Assembly: GCA_030642425.1 (NCBI GenBank)
Contig: DAOWNU010000133.1
Span: 1-6,051 of the forward strand
From: a bacterium
GTDB lineage: Bacteria; UBP14; UBA6098
DNA: 6,051 nucleotides
Reading direction: 5' to 3'
Shown: in pieces, positions 1-6,051 of the stretch
Position numbering within the stretch: position 1 is the first letter of the stretch
How the letters are laid out: the number at the start of each line of letters is the position of its first letter
Notes under the pieces: generated by a model
Databases searched by the model: none
Seen by the model: only the letters and a program-made list of their open reading frames with translations
What the model was told of the DNA's origin: nothing
Program-made: the position numbers and the translations under genes

Positions 1-319
1 CCTTCCTGGCCTCTTCCAGCGATGGGATCTCGTTCGACAATAAATAGACGACCAGATCGCCCTTAACCTCGCTATCCTTATCATCGGCAACATGCATAAG
101 AAGAATTCCTGGTGTAATATCGAGAGCTTCGCCCAGATCGGTCATTCCCGGGAGTTCGGGGAGATCCTCGTTTTGCTCACCTTCCTGTGCCGCTGTAGCT
201 TGCTTCTGCACACTTCCTAAAGCAAGTGTGATCATAAAGAAGATGAGCAGCTGGAAGATGATGTCTATCAAGGAGGTCCAGTCAGCACTCGGTACTGATT
301 CACCCCGTGGCTTTGCCAT
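1..319 (-). CDS. ExbD/TolR-family biopolymer transport protein, N-terminal part (cut by window edge)
   Basis: This is the first 106 residues of an ExbD/TolR-type protein; the 3' end lies beyond base 1. Seen: a short N-terminal tail (MAKPRGESVPSADWTS), then one membrane segment at about residues 17-35 opening LIDIIFQLLIFFM. Asp19 matches the single conserved membrane Asp of the family (D25 in E. coli ExbD), which carries protons in the ExbB/ExbD and TolQ/TolR motors. A Gln/Glu-rich linker follows (about 37-60). Then comes the start of a periplasmic domain with the usual beta-strand pattern (GILLMHVADD, DLVVYLLSNEIPSLEEARK). The start is an ATG at 319-317 with a strong ribosome binding site 7 bases upstream. 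It begins 17 bases after the stop of the ExbB-like gene, so the two are very likely cotranscribed and partner proteins. It could serve a TonB, Tol or dedicated export system; the family is sure, the system is not. Confidence 0.9.
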   Translation of the reverse strand, partial: MAKPRGESVPSADWTSLIDIIFQLLIFFMITLALGSVQKQATAAQEGEQNEDLPELPGMTDLGEALDITPGILLMHVADDKDSEVKGDLVVYLLSNEIPSLEEARK

Positions 320-326
320 GATAAAA

Positions 327-336
327 CCTCCCTTTT
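327..336 (-). promoter_or_regulatory. Ribosome binding site of the ExbD-like gene
   Basis: Read on the minus strand this is AAAAGGGAGG, ending 7 bases before the ATG at 319. It directly follows the TAG stop (337-339) of the upstream ExbB-like gene, so ribosomes finishing that gene could reinitiate here. This supports the chosen start and coupled translation. Confidence 0.75.
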
Positions 337-1701
337 CTATGCTCTATTGAGTATCTCGATAACAATTTCTTCCCATTTGGAAAAAATGAAATCGGCTTTG
401 CCGCGATAGTAATAATACATAAGCATGAATGGAATTCCGAACATCAATCCGAGAATCGTAGTGATTAACGCTTGTTGGATTCCTCCTGCAAGCTTACTGA
501 CCGTCTCGGCCATCGGTGCATCGGGATTCTCCATAAGCTGCGCCTGAATACCTATAAAAGCATTCTGGATACCTTGCACCGTGCCGAACAGACCCAACAT
601 AGGCTCGATCGATCCAAGTGCCCAGAAAGCGGTAGTTGTCCACCCTTTGATAGTGTCGATCTCTTTATAGGATGTGTTTTCAGTGGCGCGATCCATCTCC
701 TGGCTTGCCCACCAGTTGTTGCGGTTTGCACGCTGGTTTTCAAGAGCGGCCAGAAGGACCTTCGGGAAAGAATACTCGAGCGGCTTTCTCTTTAATTTTA
801 TCCCGGGAACGCCGTTTTTACAAACATCGATCGCCTGTTCGATAGCGGGAAGTCCTTCCTCGACCCACATCCTTTTCTTGACCTCTTCCTGTTCCTGCAT
901 CGAAGCCTTGATAAATTCTTCGGTGCTGTCCCAGCAACTGGGGTCTTGAACCATCGCCGCCATCGCGCGGGACCAGTATTTTGCCACTTCGCGTATATAG
1001 ACATTCCCCTTATCGGAAAGGTGGTCCGTCTTTCCCGTGCGGTCTAAAGGCAGCGCGGAATATAGGAAACCGGGTTTATTTGGCGGAAATATACTGGCAA
1101 GACGCATTTTCCACCATGTAATCGGCCAAACGACAAATAAACCCACGAGTCCCAATAGGACAATGAACGGAGTCTGCCAACCGCCATATTTGAAGTAGAA
1201 TTTCACCCAATAAATCAGGTTTTTCTCCTCTGCGGCTCTTCCGCCCGAAGGTTTTTCGTGTTTAAAAACGGTGCCGGCGGCGAAATCGTCCTTGTAATTC
1301 AGCGGCGGATCGACAATCCTGACACGGGCCAGATAGAACCGGTCGAAATCGAGATCGTGGATCGATCCGGACATATCGGAAGTTTCCTCTTTTTTCACAA
1401 TGTTTATGAAAGCGGAGTCGGTAGCGACCTCAATACGGTAAGTATAATCGACATCTTTCGCCTCGAGTTTCTCCCAGTCCAAATATTTCGTTGCCCTTCT
1501 GTTTGCGGCCTTTCTAACATAGAGTTCCCACTCCATATTAAGAATGAAGCCGTCATCGACCTTCTCGAAATCACCCGCCGAAGTATGCAACCATATAGAG
1601 TCCATCTCGCCGGGAGCTTGAGCGGTCGTCGAAGTTGTCAACCCGCAAATTGCGAGAACAACCGCGAGCATCGTTAATACCGCGATGCTTCTGAAATTCA
1701 T
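337..1701 (-). CDS. MotA/TolQ/ExbB-family proton channel protein with signal peptide and periplasmic Fn3-like domain
   Basis: A 454-residue inner-membrane protein, about twice the length of E. coli ExbB or TolQ. Residues 1-28 look like a signal peptide (hydrophobic core about 6-22, likely cut after TTAQA). Residues about 33-150 form a predicted periplasmic beta-rich domain; YTYRIEVATDSAF and RFYLARVRIVD resemble strands of a fibronectin type III fold. The ExbB core follows: TM1 about 175-196, a long cytoplasmic charged helical stretch about 197-352, TM2 about 353-380 with SIEPMLGLFGTVQGI, and TM3 about 405-431 with GIQQALITT. Thr374 and Thr415 align with the pore threonines T148 and T181 of E. 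coli ExbB. The TM3 Glu (E176 in E. coli) is Gln410 here, while Glu366 sits in TM2. It probably forms the proton-driven stator with the ExbD-like product encoded 17 bases downstream. The closest precedent I know for such an N-terminal extension is TtpC of Vibrio TonB2 systems. The family is secure; the domain identity of the extension is tentative. Confidence 0.92.
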   Translation of the reverse strand: MNFRSIAVLTMLAVVLAICGLTTSTTAQAPGEMDSIWLHTSAGDFEKVDDGFILNMEWELYVRKAANRRATKYLDWEKLEAKDVDYTYRIEVATDSAFINIVKKEETSDMSGSIHDLDFDRFYLARVRIVDPPLNYKDDFAAGTVFKHEKPSGGRAAEEKNLIYWVKFYFKYGGWQTPFIVLLGLVGLFVVWPITWWKMRLASIFPPNKPGFLYSALPLDRTGKTDHLSDKGNVYIREVAKYWSRAMAAMVQDPSCWDSTEEFIKASMQEQEEVKKRMWVEEGLPAIEQAIDVCKNGVPGIKLKRKPLEYSFPKVLLAALENQRANRNNWWASQEMDRATENTSYKEIDTIKGWTTTAFWALGSIEPMLGLFGTVQGIQNAFIGIQAQLMENPDAPMAETVSKLAGGIQQALITTILGLMFGIPFMLMYYYYRGKADFIFSKWEEIVIEILNRA

Positions 1702-1704
1702 TTG

Positions 1705-1713
1705 CTCCTCCTT
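1705..1713 (-). promoter_or_regulatory. Ribosome binding site of the ExbB-like gene
   Basis: On the minus strand this reads AAGGAGGAG. The AAGGAGG core (1713-1707) is fully complementary to the 16S rRNA 3' end and lies 5 bases before the ATG at 1701. It fixes the start, which also gives a well-formed signal peptide. Confidence 0.8.
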
Positions 1714-1761
1714 GGTTCAGTTATTTTGTTGGTTATGTAATTTATAATTGGTTTTCTCATA

Positions 1762-3585
1762 TTACATTGTTCCCGCACGTTCGCGCATTATCGACGCGTT
1801 CGCGCCGTCTCCGAGTTCATCGTAGCAGATAGCGGCCTTCTCCGCGGCCTCTTTCCTAATCGATATCTCCATATCCGGGTAGAAAATTAGAACGTCGAGA
1901 TAGAGACCGAGCGCCCTGCGTATCTCATCTTGATCCCCACCAGCGGAGGAAAAGATCAGGTCTGCCAGAAGAATTGTGGCGTCGTCGGCGACAGAGTTAT
2001 CCTTGTATTTCGGGAACATGGGATAGGACAACCGGTTTCCGGATTCGTCCCAGAAGCCGTAGCCGTAATTATTGACGAGTTTTTCGAGATTAGCCTTCGC
2101 CCCCGGTCTGTCGGAATCGCGTATGAGGAGCGCGCCCCTATATAGCGCAAGAACCTTCTCCGGATCGTCGCCGCCACGTCCGCCGATACTCTTGTAGGCT
2201 GAAATAGCTTCCTCCGTCTCCCCGAGTTCTTCCTGAACCCTCGCCAGATCGAACAGCAGACGGATATCGTATTGTGTGCTGTTTCCGCCCGCGGAAATTA
2301 GGTCCTCGACCAGAGTTTTCGTTTCGTCGTCGAAGCCCTTAGCCATACGGGTCTCGGCATACATGTAGTGTGTGCGCTGGCTGAAAATTGTGCTGGCGAG
2401 ACTGTCGGTAACTATCGTAATAGGCCAATCGGAGCCGTATTTGCCATAATACGCCTCATGGAAGAAGGTGAAAACATCCCCGAGCTTAGGCTCGGCGCTG
2501 AGAGGGGCGTCGAGAACCTCGGCCTTGAATCGACAGCCGCCGTAAATCAGGTTCGCCTTTGCACCGGTGTATCCGCGCTTCGTCATGTGCGGCTCTATCG
2601 AAGAAAGCTGCGCACAAGGGTCGCCCTCGACATCCTCGAGCTTCATCATTTCCTCGCCCATGACCGTCAGAGATATTTTGGCGTAATTCATGCCGATAGG
2701 CCCGAGTGCGGCGCCGGCATAATCGAGCCGGGGATAGGTTCCCGCAATTCTTCCTGTGAAATTATCGATTGCGAGGCCGAGGCCGAAAGTGAACTCCGGT
2801 TTCATTACATCGAAGCCCGTCCTCAAAGAAAGCCAGCCTAATTGATATTCCGCGCCGATCCTCGGAGATATTCCCCTTCCGGAAACCATTTCGCCGTCGG
2901 CGGTTATATAAAGCGATCTTAATGCGCGATAGCCCAAACCGGCTCTGATAGTCATCGGATAGGCATCGCCATTAATCTCACTCGCGCCGAGATTCTGGGC
3001 TACGAGGGCAACGCGATATTTGAACATGATATCTTTAGAGATAATTCCGACATCGAAGCCGCCAAGCCCCGCGGCGGACTCGTCGCCCAAATTCTGCATC
3101 ACATATTTGCCGGTGAGACCGGCATAGAATTTATTCTGCATAAATGCGCGACCCCATCCAAGGATAAAGACCGATTCTCCCCATGACAGCTCTTCCGTCG
3201 GTCTGTTGAACTCGTCCCTGCCGTCGATTGCGCTAACCCCTTCGTTAGCAAACCCAAGCCCAAAACCGCCGAGTTTTCCTATTGGAATAGCGAAACTAAC
3301 AAATTCGAGCCTGCTGTCGATATAGCCCTGAGCGTGCATGAGCTGCAGTTCCCACCTGCCGAGCTTGCCGAGTCCGGCGGGATTCCACACGATACCGTCG
3401 CCGCCTGTGGGCATAACCGTATATGCCCTTCCCATGCTGTAACTCCGGGCGCCGATACCGCTTCTGAGAAGCTCTCCGGACTGTCCGGCGTCGCCGTCCT
3501 GCGCGAAGGCAATTCCCGCGAGAAGGGCGGTAAGCGCTAATACACAGAGGATAATCGAGTTATTATTCATGATAGTTTTCCTCAT
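1762..3585 (-). CDS. PorV/UPF0164-like outer-membrane beta-barrel protein with C-terminal TPR-like domain
   Basis: About 607 residues, exported. Numbering here counts from the alternative GTG at 3591. A signal peptide (basic MRKT, hydrophobic core to ALLAGIAFA) is probably cut before Gln31. The mature N terminus has the PorV/UPF0164 hallmark at residues 41-77: LLRSGIGARSYSMGRAY, then WNPAGLGKL. Alternating Gly/aromatic strands run to about residue 312 and suggest a FadL-like barrel in the outer membrane. In the family, PorV binds T9SS cargo C-terminal domains and carries them to surface attachment. The remaining 300 or so residues are soluble. Residues about 440-605 are amphipathic helical pairs of TPR type (for example LFDLARVQEELGETEEAI). 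Start choice: the ribosome binding site at 3592-3601 is best spaced for the ATG at 3585, which also gives a basic signal-peptide end. A GTG at 3591 (4-base overlap with the upstream stop) and an ATG at 3570 remain possible. Family assignment is good; function as a true PorV is inferred. Confidence 0.85.
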   Translation of the reverse strand: MRKTIMNNNSIILCVLALTALLAGIAFAQDGDAGQSGELLRSGIGARSYSMGRAYTVMPTGGDGIVWNPAGLGKLGRWELQLMHAQGYIDSRLEFVSFAIPIGKLGGFGLGFANEGVSAIDGRDEFNRPTEELSWGESVFILGWGRAFMQNKFYAGLTGKYVMQNLGDESAAGLGGFDVGIISKDIMFKYRVALVAQNLGASEINGDAYPMTIRAGLGYRALRSLYITADGEMVSGRGISPRIGAEYQLGWLSLRTGFDVMKPEFTFGLGLAIDNFTGRIAGTYPRLDYAGAALGPIGMNYAKISLTVMGEEMMKLEDVEGDPCAQLSSIEPHMTKRGYTGAKANLIYGGCRFKAEVLDAPLSAEPKLGDVFTFFHEAYYGKYGSDWPITIVTDSLASTIFSQRTHYMYAETRMAKGFDDETKTLVEDLISAGGNSTQYDIRLLFDLARVQEELGETEEAISAYKSIGGRGGDDPEKVLALYRGALLIRDSDRPGAKANLEKLVNNYGYGFWDESGNRLSYPMFPKYKDNSVADDATILLADLIFSSAGGDQDEIRRALGLYLDVLIFYPDMEISIRKEAAEKAAICYDELGDGANASIMRERAGTM

Positions 3586-3587
3586 TA

Positions 3588-3872
3588 TCACTCACCCCCT
3601 TTCCAAACGGCTACTTTTCGTTTATAAACCTCTCCATCCACCTCGACAACCGCGATATATATACCTCCCGCGACAACATCACCCTGACCGTTCTTGCCGT
3701 CCCAGAGAATATCCAAAGCTTTGCTGCCCGCCGGGGCGGATTGAGTGATGTTCCACACAAGATTGGCGTAATTATCATAGATACTGACTTCTACAGACTC
3801 GCCGGCATCCAGGCCCTTTACGCGGATAAAAGTAGGCTCGTCATTCGGATTGAATGGATTCGGGAAATTGCT
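3588..3872 (-). other. T9SS-like / FlgD-type C-terminal sorting domain
   Basis: This is the last 94 or so residues of the large secreted protein. The order NPFNP, IYD-x-x-A/G-x-x-V, WDGKNGQGDVVAGGIY and a Lys/Arg-bearing terminal strand matches the compact beta-sandwich used as a T9SS type A signal and found on many FCB and candidate-phylum surface proteins. In known systems this domain is recognised at the outer membrane and may be cleaved by a sortase-like PorU. Neither PorU nor any other T9SS core gene is visible in this window. Confidence 0.8.
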
Positions 3873-6051
3873 TATCGTCTTTTTGTCGAGGTCGATGACG
3901 ATAGATGGCTGCTTGAGTTCCGGGGCCGGATTTTCCGCCCGGTCGAGGAGCCTTGCCCAGAATCTGCGGGCATCCTGACGAAGGTCTCCGGAAGGCGTTG
4001 TGCCTTCGGGGATATAAGGTTCCCGACTAACCTCGTAAGTCGTCCAGCCGGTCGTTCCCGCGGCGCTAACCGAGTCGAAATCGCAGCGCTGGACGTTGAC
4101 TGTGAAATCGGCGTCCTCGGCGATGAGTATCGAGCCGATTTCGTAGTTGTCCGTGCCGTTGATCGCCTTGAATCCCACAACGAAATCTTCGGTGTAATAT
4201 TCGTCGCCGGATTCGACATCGTAGGCGATAATATCGCCGACATGCGGCACCTGCGTATCGAGGATTATCGAGTCCACTTCGATTTGCGAGGTCTGTGTGC
4301 CATAGCGAACCTGCGAATAGACATATTTCATGCCGTTCGCGCTGGAGCCGAGCCGGAAGAAACCATGCTCGCCATAAGTCATCCAGCTGCCGAGTGCGGT
4401 CGGCGATTCGCCGAAACGCATCTCATCGGGGTCATTCGCAATATCGATAACGGTCATAACCGTGAGTTCGCCGCAATATTCGGCATCGTCCGTATCGTTG
4501 CTGTCAACCACCGTGAAAACAAAGCTGATCGTGTCGGGAATGACGAGAAGATCGGCTGTTTTGAGTGCGCTCGGGTTTCCTGCGGAGTCGATCACAACGA
4601 CGTTCAAGTCGTAATGAATGTCCGGGATAAGGCTCCCGACCAGATCCGCCGGGAACGCCGCGAAGAAAATTGCGGAAGAATCCGTGTCCCACGTGCTGTC
4701 GTATATCGTGCATTCCATAACATCGTCGATCTCCCAACAAACCTTCCAGAGGAATCCCGGCCCGGGATCGTCGGTGAAATGTATAGGCAGATATGTGGGC
4801 CTGACCGTCGTCACACTGTCCGTTACGAGTGTGTCATAGACATCGAGGAAGTCGAAATCCGGGGGCTGAATATCGTAGCCGCCGTGGACCGTGATCATGC
4901 TGTTGTCGTCGAACGGATTGCCCCAATTGCCCGCCGTATCGTGGAGTCTGGCGGTAATATCCTTTCTCCCTTCGGAATCGGTATCCATAATAAGCGGGAT
5001 ATTAACCGTGCGGAAAGTAAGATCGACGCTGTTATCCGAAGTGTCGATATTGAAATCTATCGCCTGCCAGAGTTCCGGATCGATGTCGCCGGAGAATTTC
5101 ATGCTGTCCGTTCCGCAGCCTTCGTCGTATTCGCTCGGAACCAGACCGTAAATATACGCCTCGTTCGACCAGCCCAGCGCCGCCCGGAAAACTGTCGGGA
5201 AGATGTCGGACGAAGTCGTGTCCCAAACCTCGAAACCGGCGTCCATTTCCGGGGCCGTCTGGTCGAGGTAGATCGTATCGACATCCATATCGCTCACGAT
5301 ATTGCTTTCCGAGAGGAGCCAGCCATATACGACCTTCTCGCCTTCGCCAGATTCGAGAGTGTAGGTAACCGATGAACTATAAGATTCCCAGCGCGAATCG
5401 GTCGGTAAAGGATCTGGGCCTTCGGACTCGGTTAATATATAGTGGGAAGGCGGCGTTCCAGACCAATCCAACAGCGCGCCGATATTAAGCTCGTTTGTGC
5501 ATTCCGTGTTCACCGGGTCGCTGTCCAGATCGAAAAGGGTAAGGTCGAGTTCTATTTCCTTATTATATATTATCTGGTTCTCGGCCCAGCCGGAGATATT
5601 GCCCGCGCGGTCCATCAGCGCGACATAAACAATCTTTATTCCGCCGGACGTCGTGTCGGTTAGAGTGTAAGTCATCCCTATCTCATAATAGCGGGCCCTG
5701 ATATTCCGGATTTCACCGGGATATTCGCCGAGGTCTTCGAATATCGCAACATAGTAAGGCTCGTAGATATCGTCTTCGCCAAAGGCCTTCACCGTTATCT
5801 CCGGGACGTCTGTGTAGTCCATCGATGTCATCCCGGCGTCCCATAGCTGGATCGAGTCGAGCACGGGGACATAAGAGTCGAGAGTGATCGCGAACTCGTC
5901 CGGCGTGCCTTCGGAAGACCAGTTGCCCGCCGAGTCTTGAATCTCACCGATTACATCGTAGGGCATGTCGTCAGTCGGAAGATCGAAATTCACCGTATGC
6001 GGAGTCGGGAAACCGCCCTCGGACAGAGTGTCCGTGTAGCCGAGAGTAATA
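3588..6051 (-). CDS. Large secreted Ig-repeat protein with T9SS-type C-terminal sorting domain (5' end outside window)
   Basis: The frame is open to the window edge and translates sensibly (ITLGYTDTLSEGG...) upstream of the GTG at 5993, so that GTG is an internal Val codon and not a start. About 820 residues are visible; numbering here counts from 5993. The protein is rich in Asp, Thr and Ser and poor in Cys, as expected of an extracellular protein. It consists of bacterial Ig-like modules. D-x-A-G-N loops occur at 20-24, 128-132, 352-356 and 469-473, with a variant DRAEN at 684-688. Module joints of the form LD-x(3)-P recur at 38-43, 243-248 and 578-583. Residues about 708-801 form a FlgD-like or T9SS type A sorting domain: NFPNPFNP, VEVSIYDNYANLVW, LDILWDGKNGQG, GGIYIAVVEV and the basic tail YKRKVAVWK. 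The family role would be export across the outer membrane and surface attachment or release. The next gene encodes a PorV-like barrel, the expected partner class. No catalytic domain is visible; any enzymatic or adhesive part must lie upstream, outside the window. Confidence 0.88.
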   Translation of the reverse strand, partial: ITLGYTDTLSEGGFPTPHTVNFDLPTDDMPYDVIGEIQDSAGNWSSEGTPDEFAITLDSYVPVLDSIQLWDAGMTSMDYTDVPEITVKAFGEDDIYEPYYVAIFEDLGEYPGEIRNIRARYYEIGMTYTLTDTTSGGIKIVYVALMDRAGNISGWAENQIIYNKEIELDLTLFDLDSDPVNTECTNELNIGALLDWSGTPPSHYILTESEGPDPLPTDSRWESYSSSVTYTLESGEGEKVVYGWLLSESNIVSDMDVDTIYLDQTAPEMDAGFEVWDTTSSDIFPTVFRAALGWSNEAYIYGLVPSEYDEGCGTDSMKFSGDIDPELWQAIDFNIDTSDNSVDLTFRTVNIPLIMDTDSEGRKDITARLHDTAGNWGNPFDDNSMITVHGGYDIQPPDFDFLDVYDTLVTDSVTTVRPTYLPIHFTDDPGPGFLWKVCWEIDDVMECTIYDSTWDTDSSAIFFAAFPADLVGSLIPDIHYDLNVVVIDSAGNPSALKTADLLVIPDTISFVFTVVDSNDTDDAEYCGELTVMTVIDIANDPDEMRFGESPTALGSWMTYGEHGFFRLGSSANGMKYVYSQVRYGTQTSQIEVDSIILDTQVPHVGDIIAYDVESGDEYYTEDFVVGFKAINGTDNYEIGSILIAEDADFTVNVQRCDFDSVSAAGTTGWTTYEVSREPYIPEGTTPSGDLRQDARRFWARLLDRAENPAPELKQPSIVIDLDKKTISNFPNPFNPNDEPTFIRVKGLDAGESVEVSIYDNYANLVWNITQSAPAGSKALDILWDGKNGQGDVVAGGIYIAVVEVDGEVYKRKVAVWKGGE
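3592..3601 (-). promoter_or_regulatory. Ribosome binding site of the PorV-like gene, inside the end of the upstream gene
   Basis: The minus strand reads AAGGGGGTGA. It matches AAGGAGGTGA, the complement of the 16S 3' end, except for one A-to-G change that still allows a G-U wobble. The core ends 9 bases before the ATG at 3585 but only 3 bases before the GTG at 3591, which favours the ATG. The site lies within the last codons of the upstream secreted-protein gene, so translation of the two genes is probably coupled. Confidence 0.65.
4188..4523 (-). repeat. Ig-like module B within the secreted protein
   Basis: Residues about 491-602. It aligns by eye with module A (5214-5543): an acidic entry, Cys507 followed by GEL, then SWMTY, MKYVYSQ, VDSIILD and a Pro at 583. 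Sequence divergence is high, so this is an old protein-level duplication and not a recent DNA repeat. Confidence 0.6.
5214..5543 (-). repeat. Ig-like module A within the secreted protein
   Basis: Residues about 151-260. It shares the order of landmarks with module B: Cys165 followed by NEL, SRWESY, EKVVYGW, VDTIYLD and a Pro at 248. It also carries VTYTLESGEGEKVVY, close to the common bacterial Ig-like pattern in which YTL-x-SGDG-x-K-x-VY precedes a D-x-A-G-N loop. A shorter relative is visible at residues about 100-144 (MTYTLTDTTSGGIKIVYV). Confidence 0.6.

Noticed and set aside
1258..1677. Plus-strand open frame of 139 codons
   Set aside because: Antisense to the signal peptide and periplasmic domain of the ExbB-like gene, which is well supported. 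No domain is recognisable in it.
1702..1761. Possible internal promoter in the 60-base AT-rich gap before the ExbB-like gene
   Set aside because: A TATAAA-like patch exists on the minus strand, but I see no matching -35 element and no FCB-type promoter pair. The gap holds nothing I can support beyond the ribosome binding site.
1735..1767. Inverted repeat ATGTAAT ... ATTACAT around the stop of the PorV-like gene
   Set aside because: Only 7 AT-rich pairs with a 19-base loop and no T-tract on the minus strand. Too weak for a terminator, and likely by chance in this AT-rich gap.
2368..2841. Plus-strand open frame of 157 codons
   Set aside because: Antisense to the PorV-like gene, with no family resemblance; a shadow frame.
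3741..5375. Long open frame on the plus strand (544 codons) opposite the secreted-protein gene
   Set aside because: It is antisense to a gene with clear domain structure. Its excess of Val, Ile, Arg and Glu is what results from reading Asp, Ser and Thr codons backwards, and it shows no recognisable motif or ribosome binding site support.
5991..5993. GTG at 5993 as the start of the large secreted protein
   Set aside because: The frame stays open to the window edge with protein-like sequence of the same repeat character. There is no ribosome binding site or signal peptide at this GTG.

Overview
All genes in this window lie on the minus strand, so transcription runs from base 6051 towards base 1. 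The gene content suggests a Gram-negative bacterium of the wider FCB group or an allied candidate phylum. The signs are a secreted repeat protein ending in an NPFNP-type, type IX secretion (T9SS)-style C-terminal domain, and a PorV/UPF0164-type outer-membrane barrel next to it. Base composition looks balanced (near 50% GC by eye). No rRNA or other taxonomic marker is present, so the phylum cannot be fixed from this window.

Layout in transcription order: (1) 6051-3588, the C-terminal 820 or so residues of a large acidic surface or secreted protein. It is built of bacterial Ig-like repeats and ends in a T9SS-like sorting domain; its 5' end is outside the window. (2) 3585-1762, an outer-membrane protein with a signal peptide, a PorV/UPF0164-like beta-barrel and a C-terminal helical TPR-like region. 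Its start region overlaps or abuts the stop of gene 1, which suggests translational coupling. (3) 1701-337, a MotA/TolQ/ExbB-family proton-channel subunit with an unusual N-terminal extension: a signal peptide plus a periplasmic, Fn3-like domain. (4) 319-1, the N-terminal 106 residues of an ExbD/TolR-family protein, cut by the window edge.

Gaps are a 2-base gap (or a 4-base overlap if the upstream GTG is used), 60 bases and 17 bases. This is consistent with one polycistronic unit whose promoter lies beyond base 6051 and whose end lies before base 1. No stretch over 300 bases lacks a gene, and I see no RNA gene, mobile element, CRISPR array or convincing terminator.

Working model (inference): genes 1 and 2 are a cargo and an outer-membrane component related to the T9SS attachment or shuttle machinery. 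Genes 3 and 4 are an inner-membrane proton-driven motor of the ExbBD/TolQR class. The barrel's TPR region and the motor's added domain would both be periplasmic, so they could meet there and link proton flow to an envelope-spanning export or surface-assembly process. The alternative is that the ExbBD pair is an ordinary TonB energiser that merely shares the transcript.
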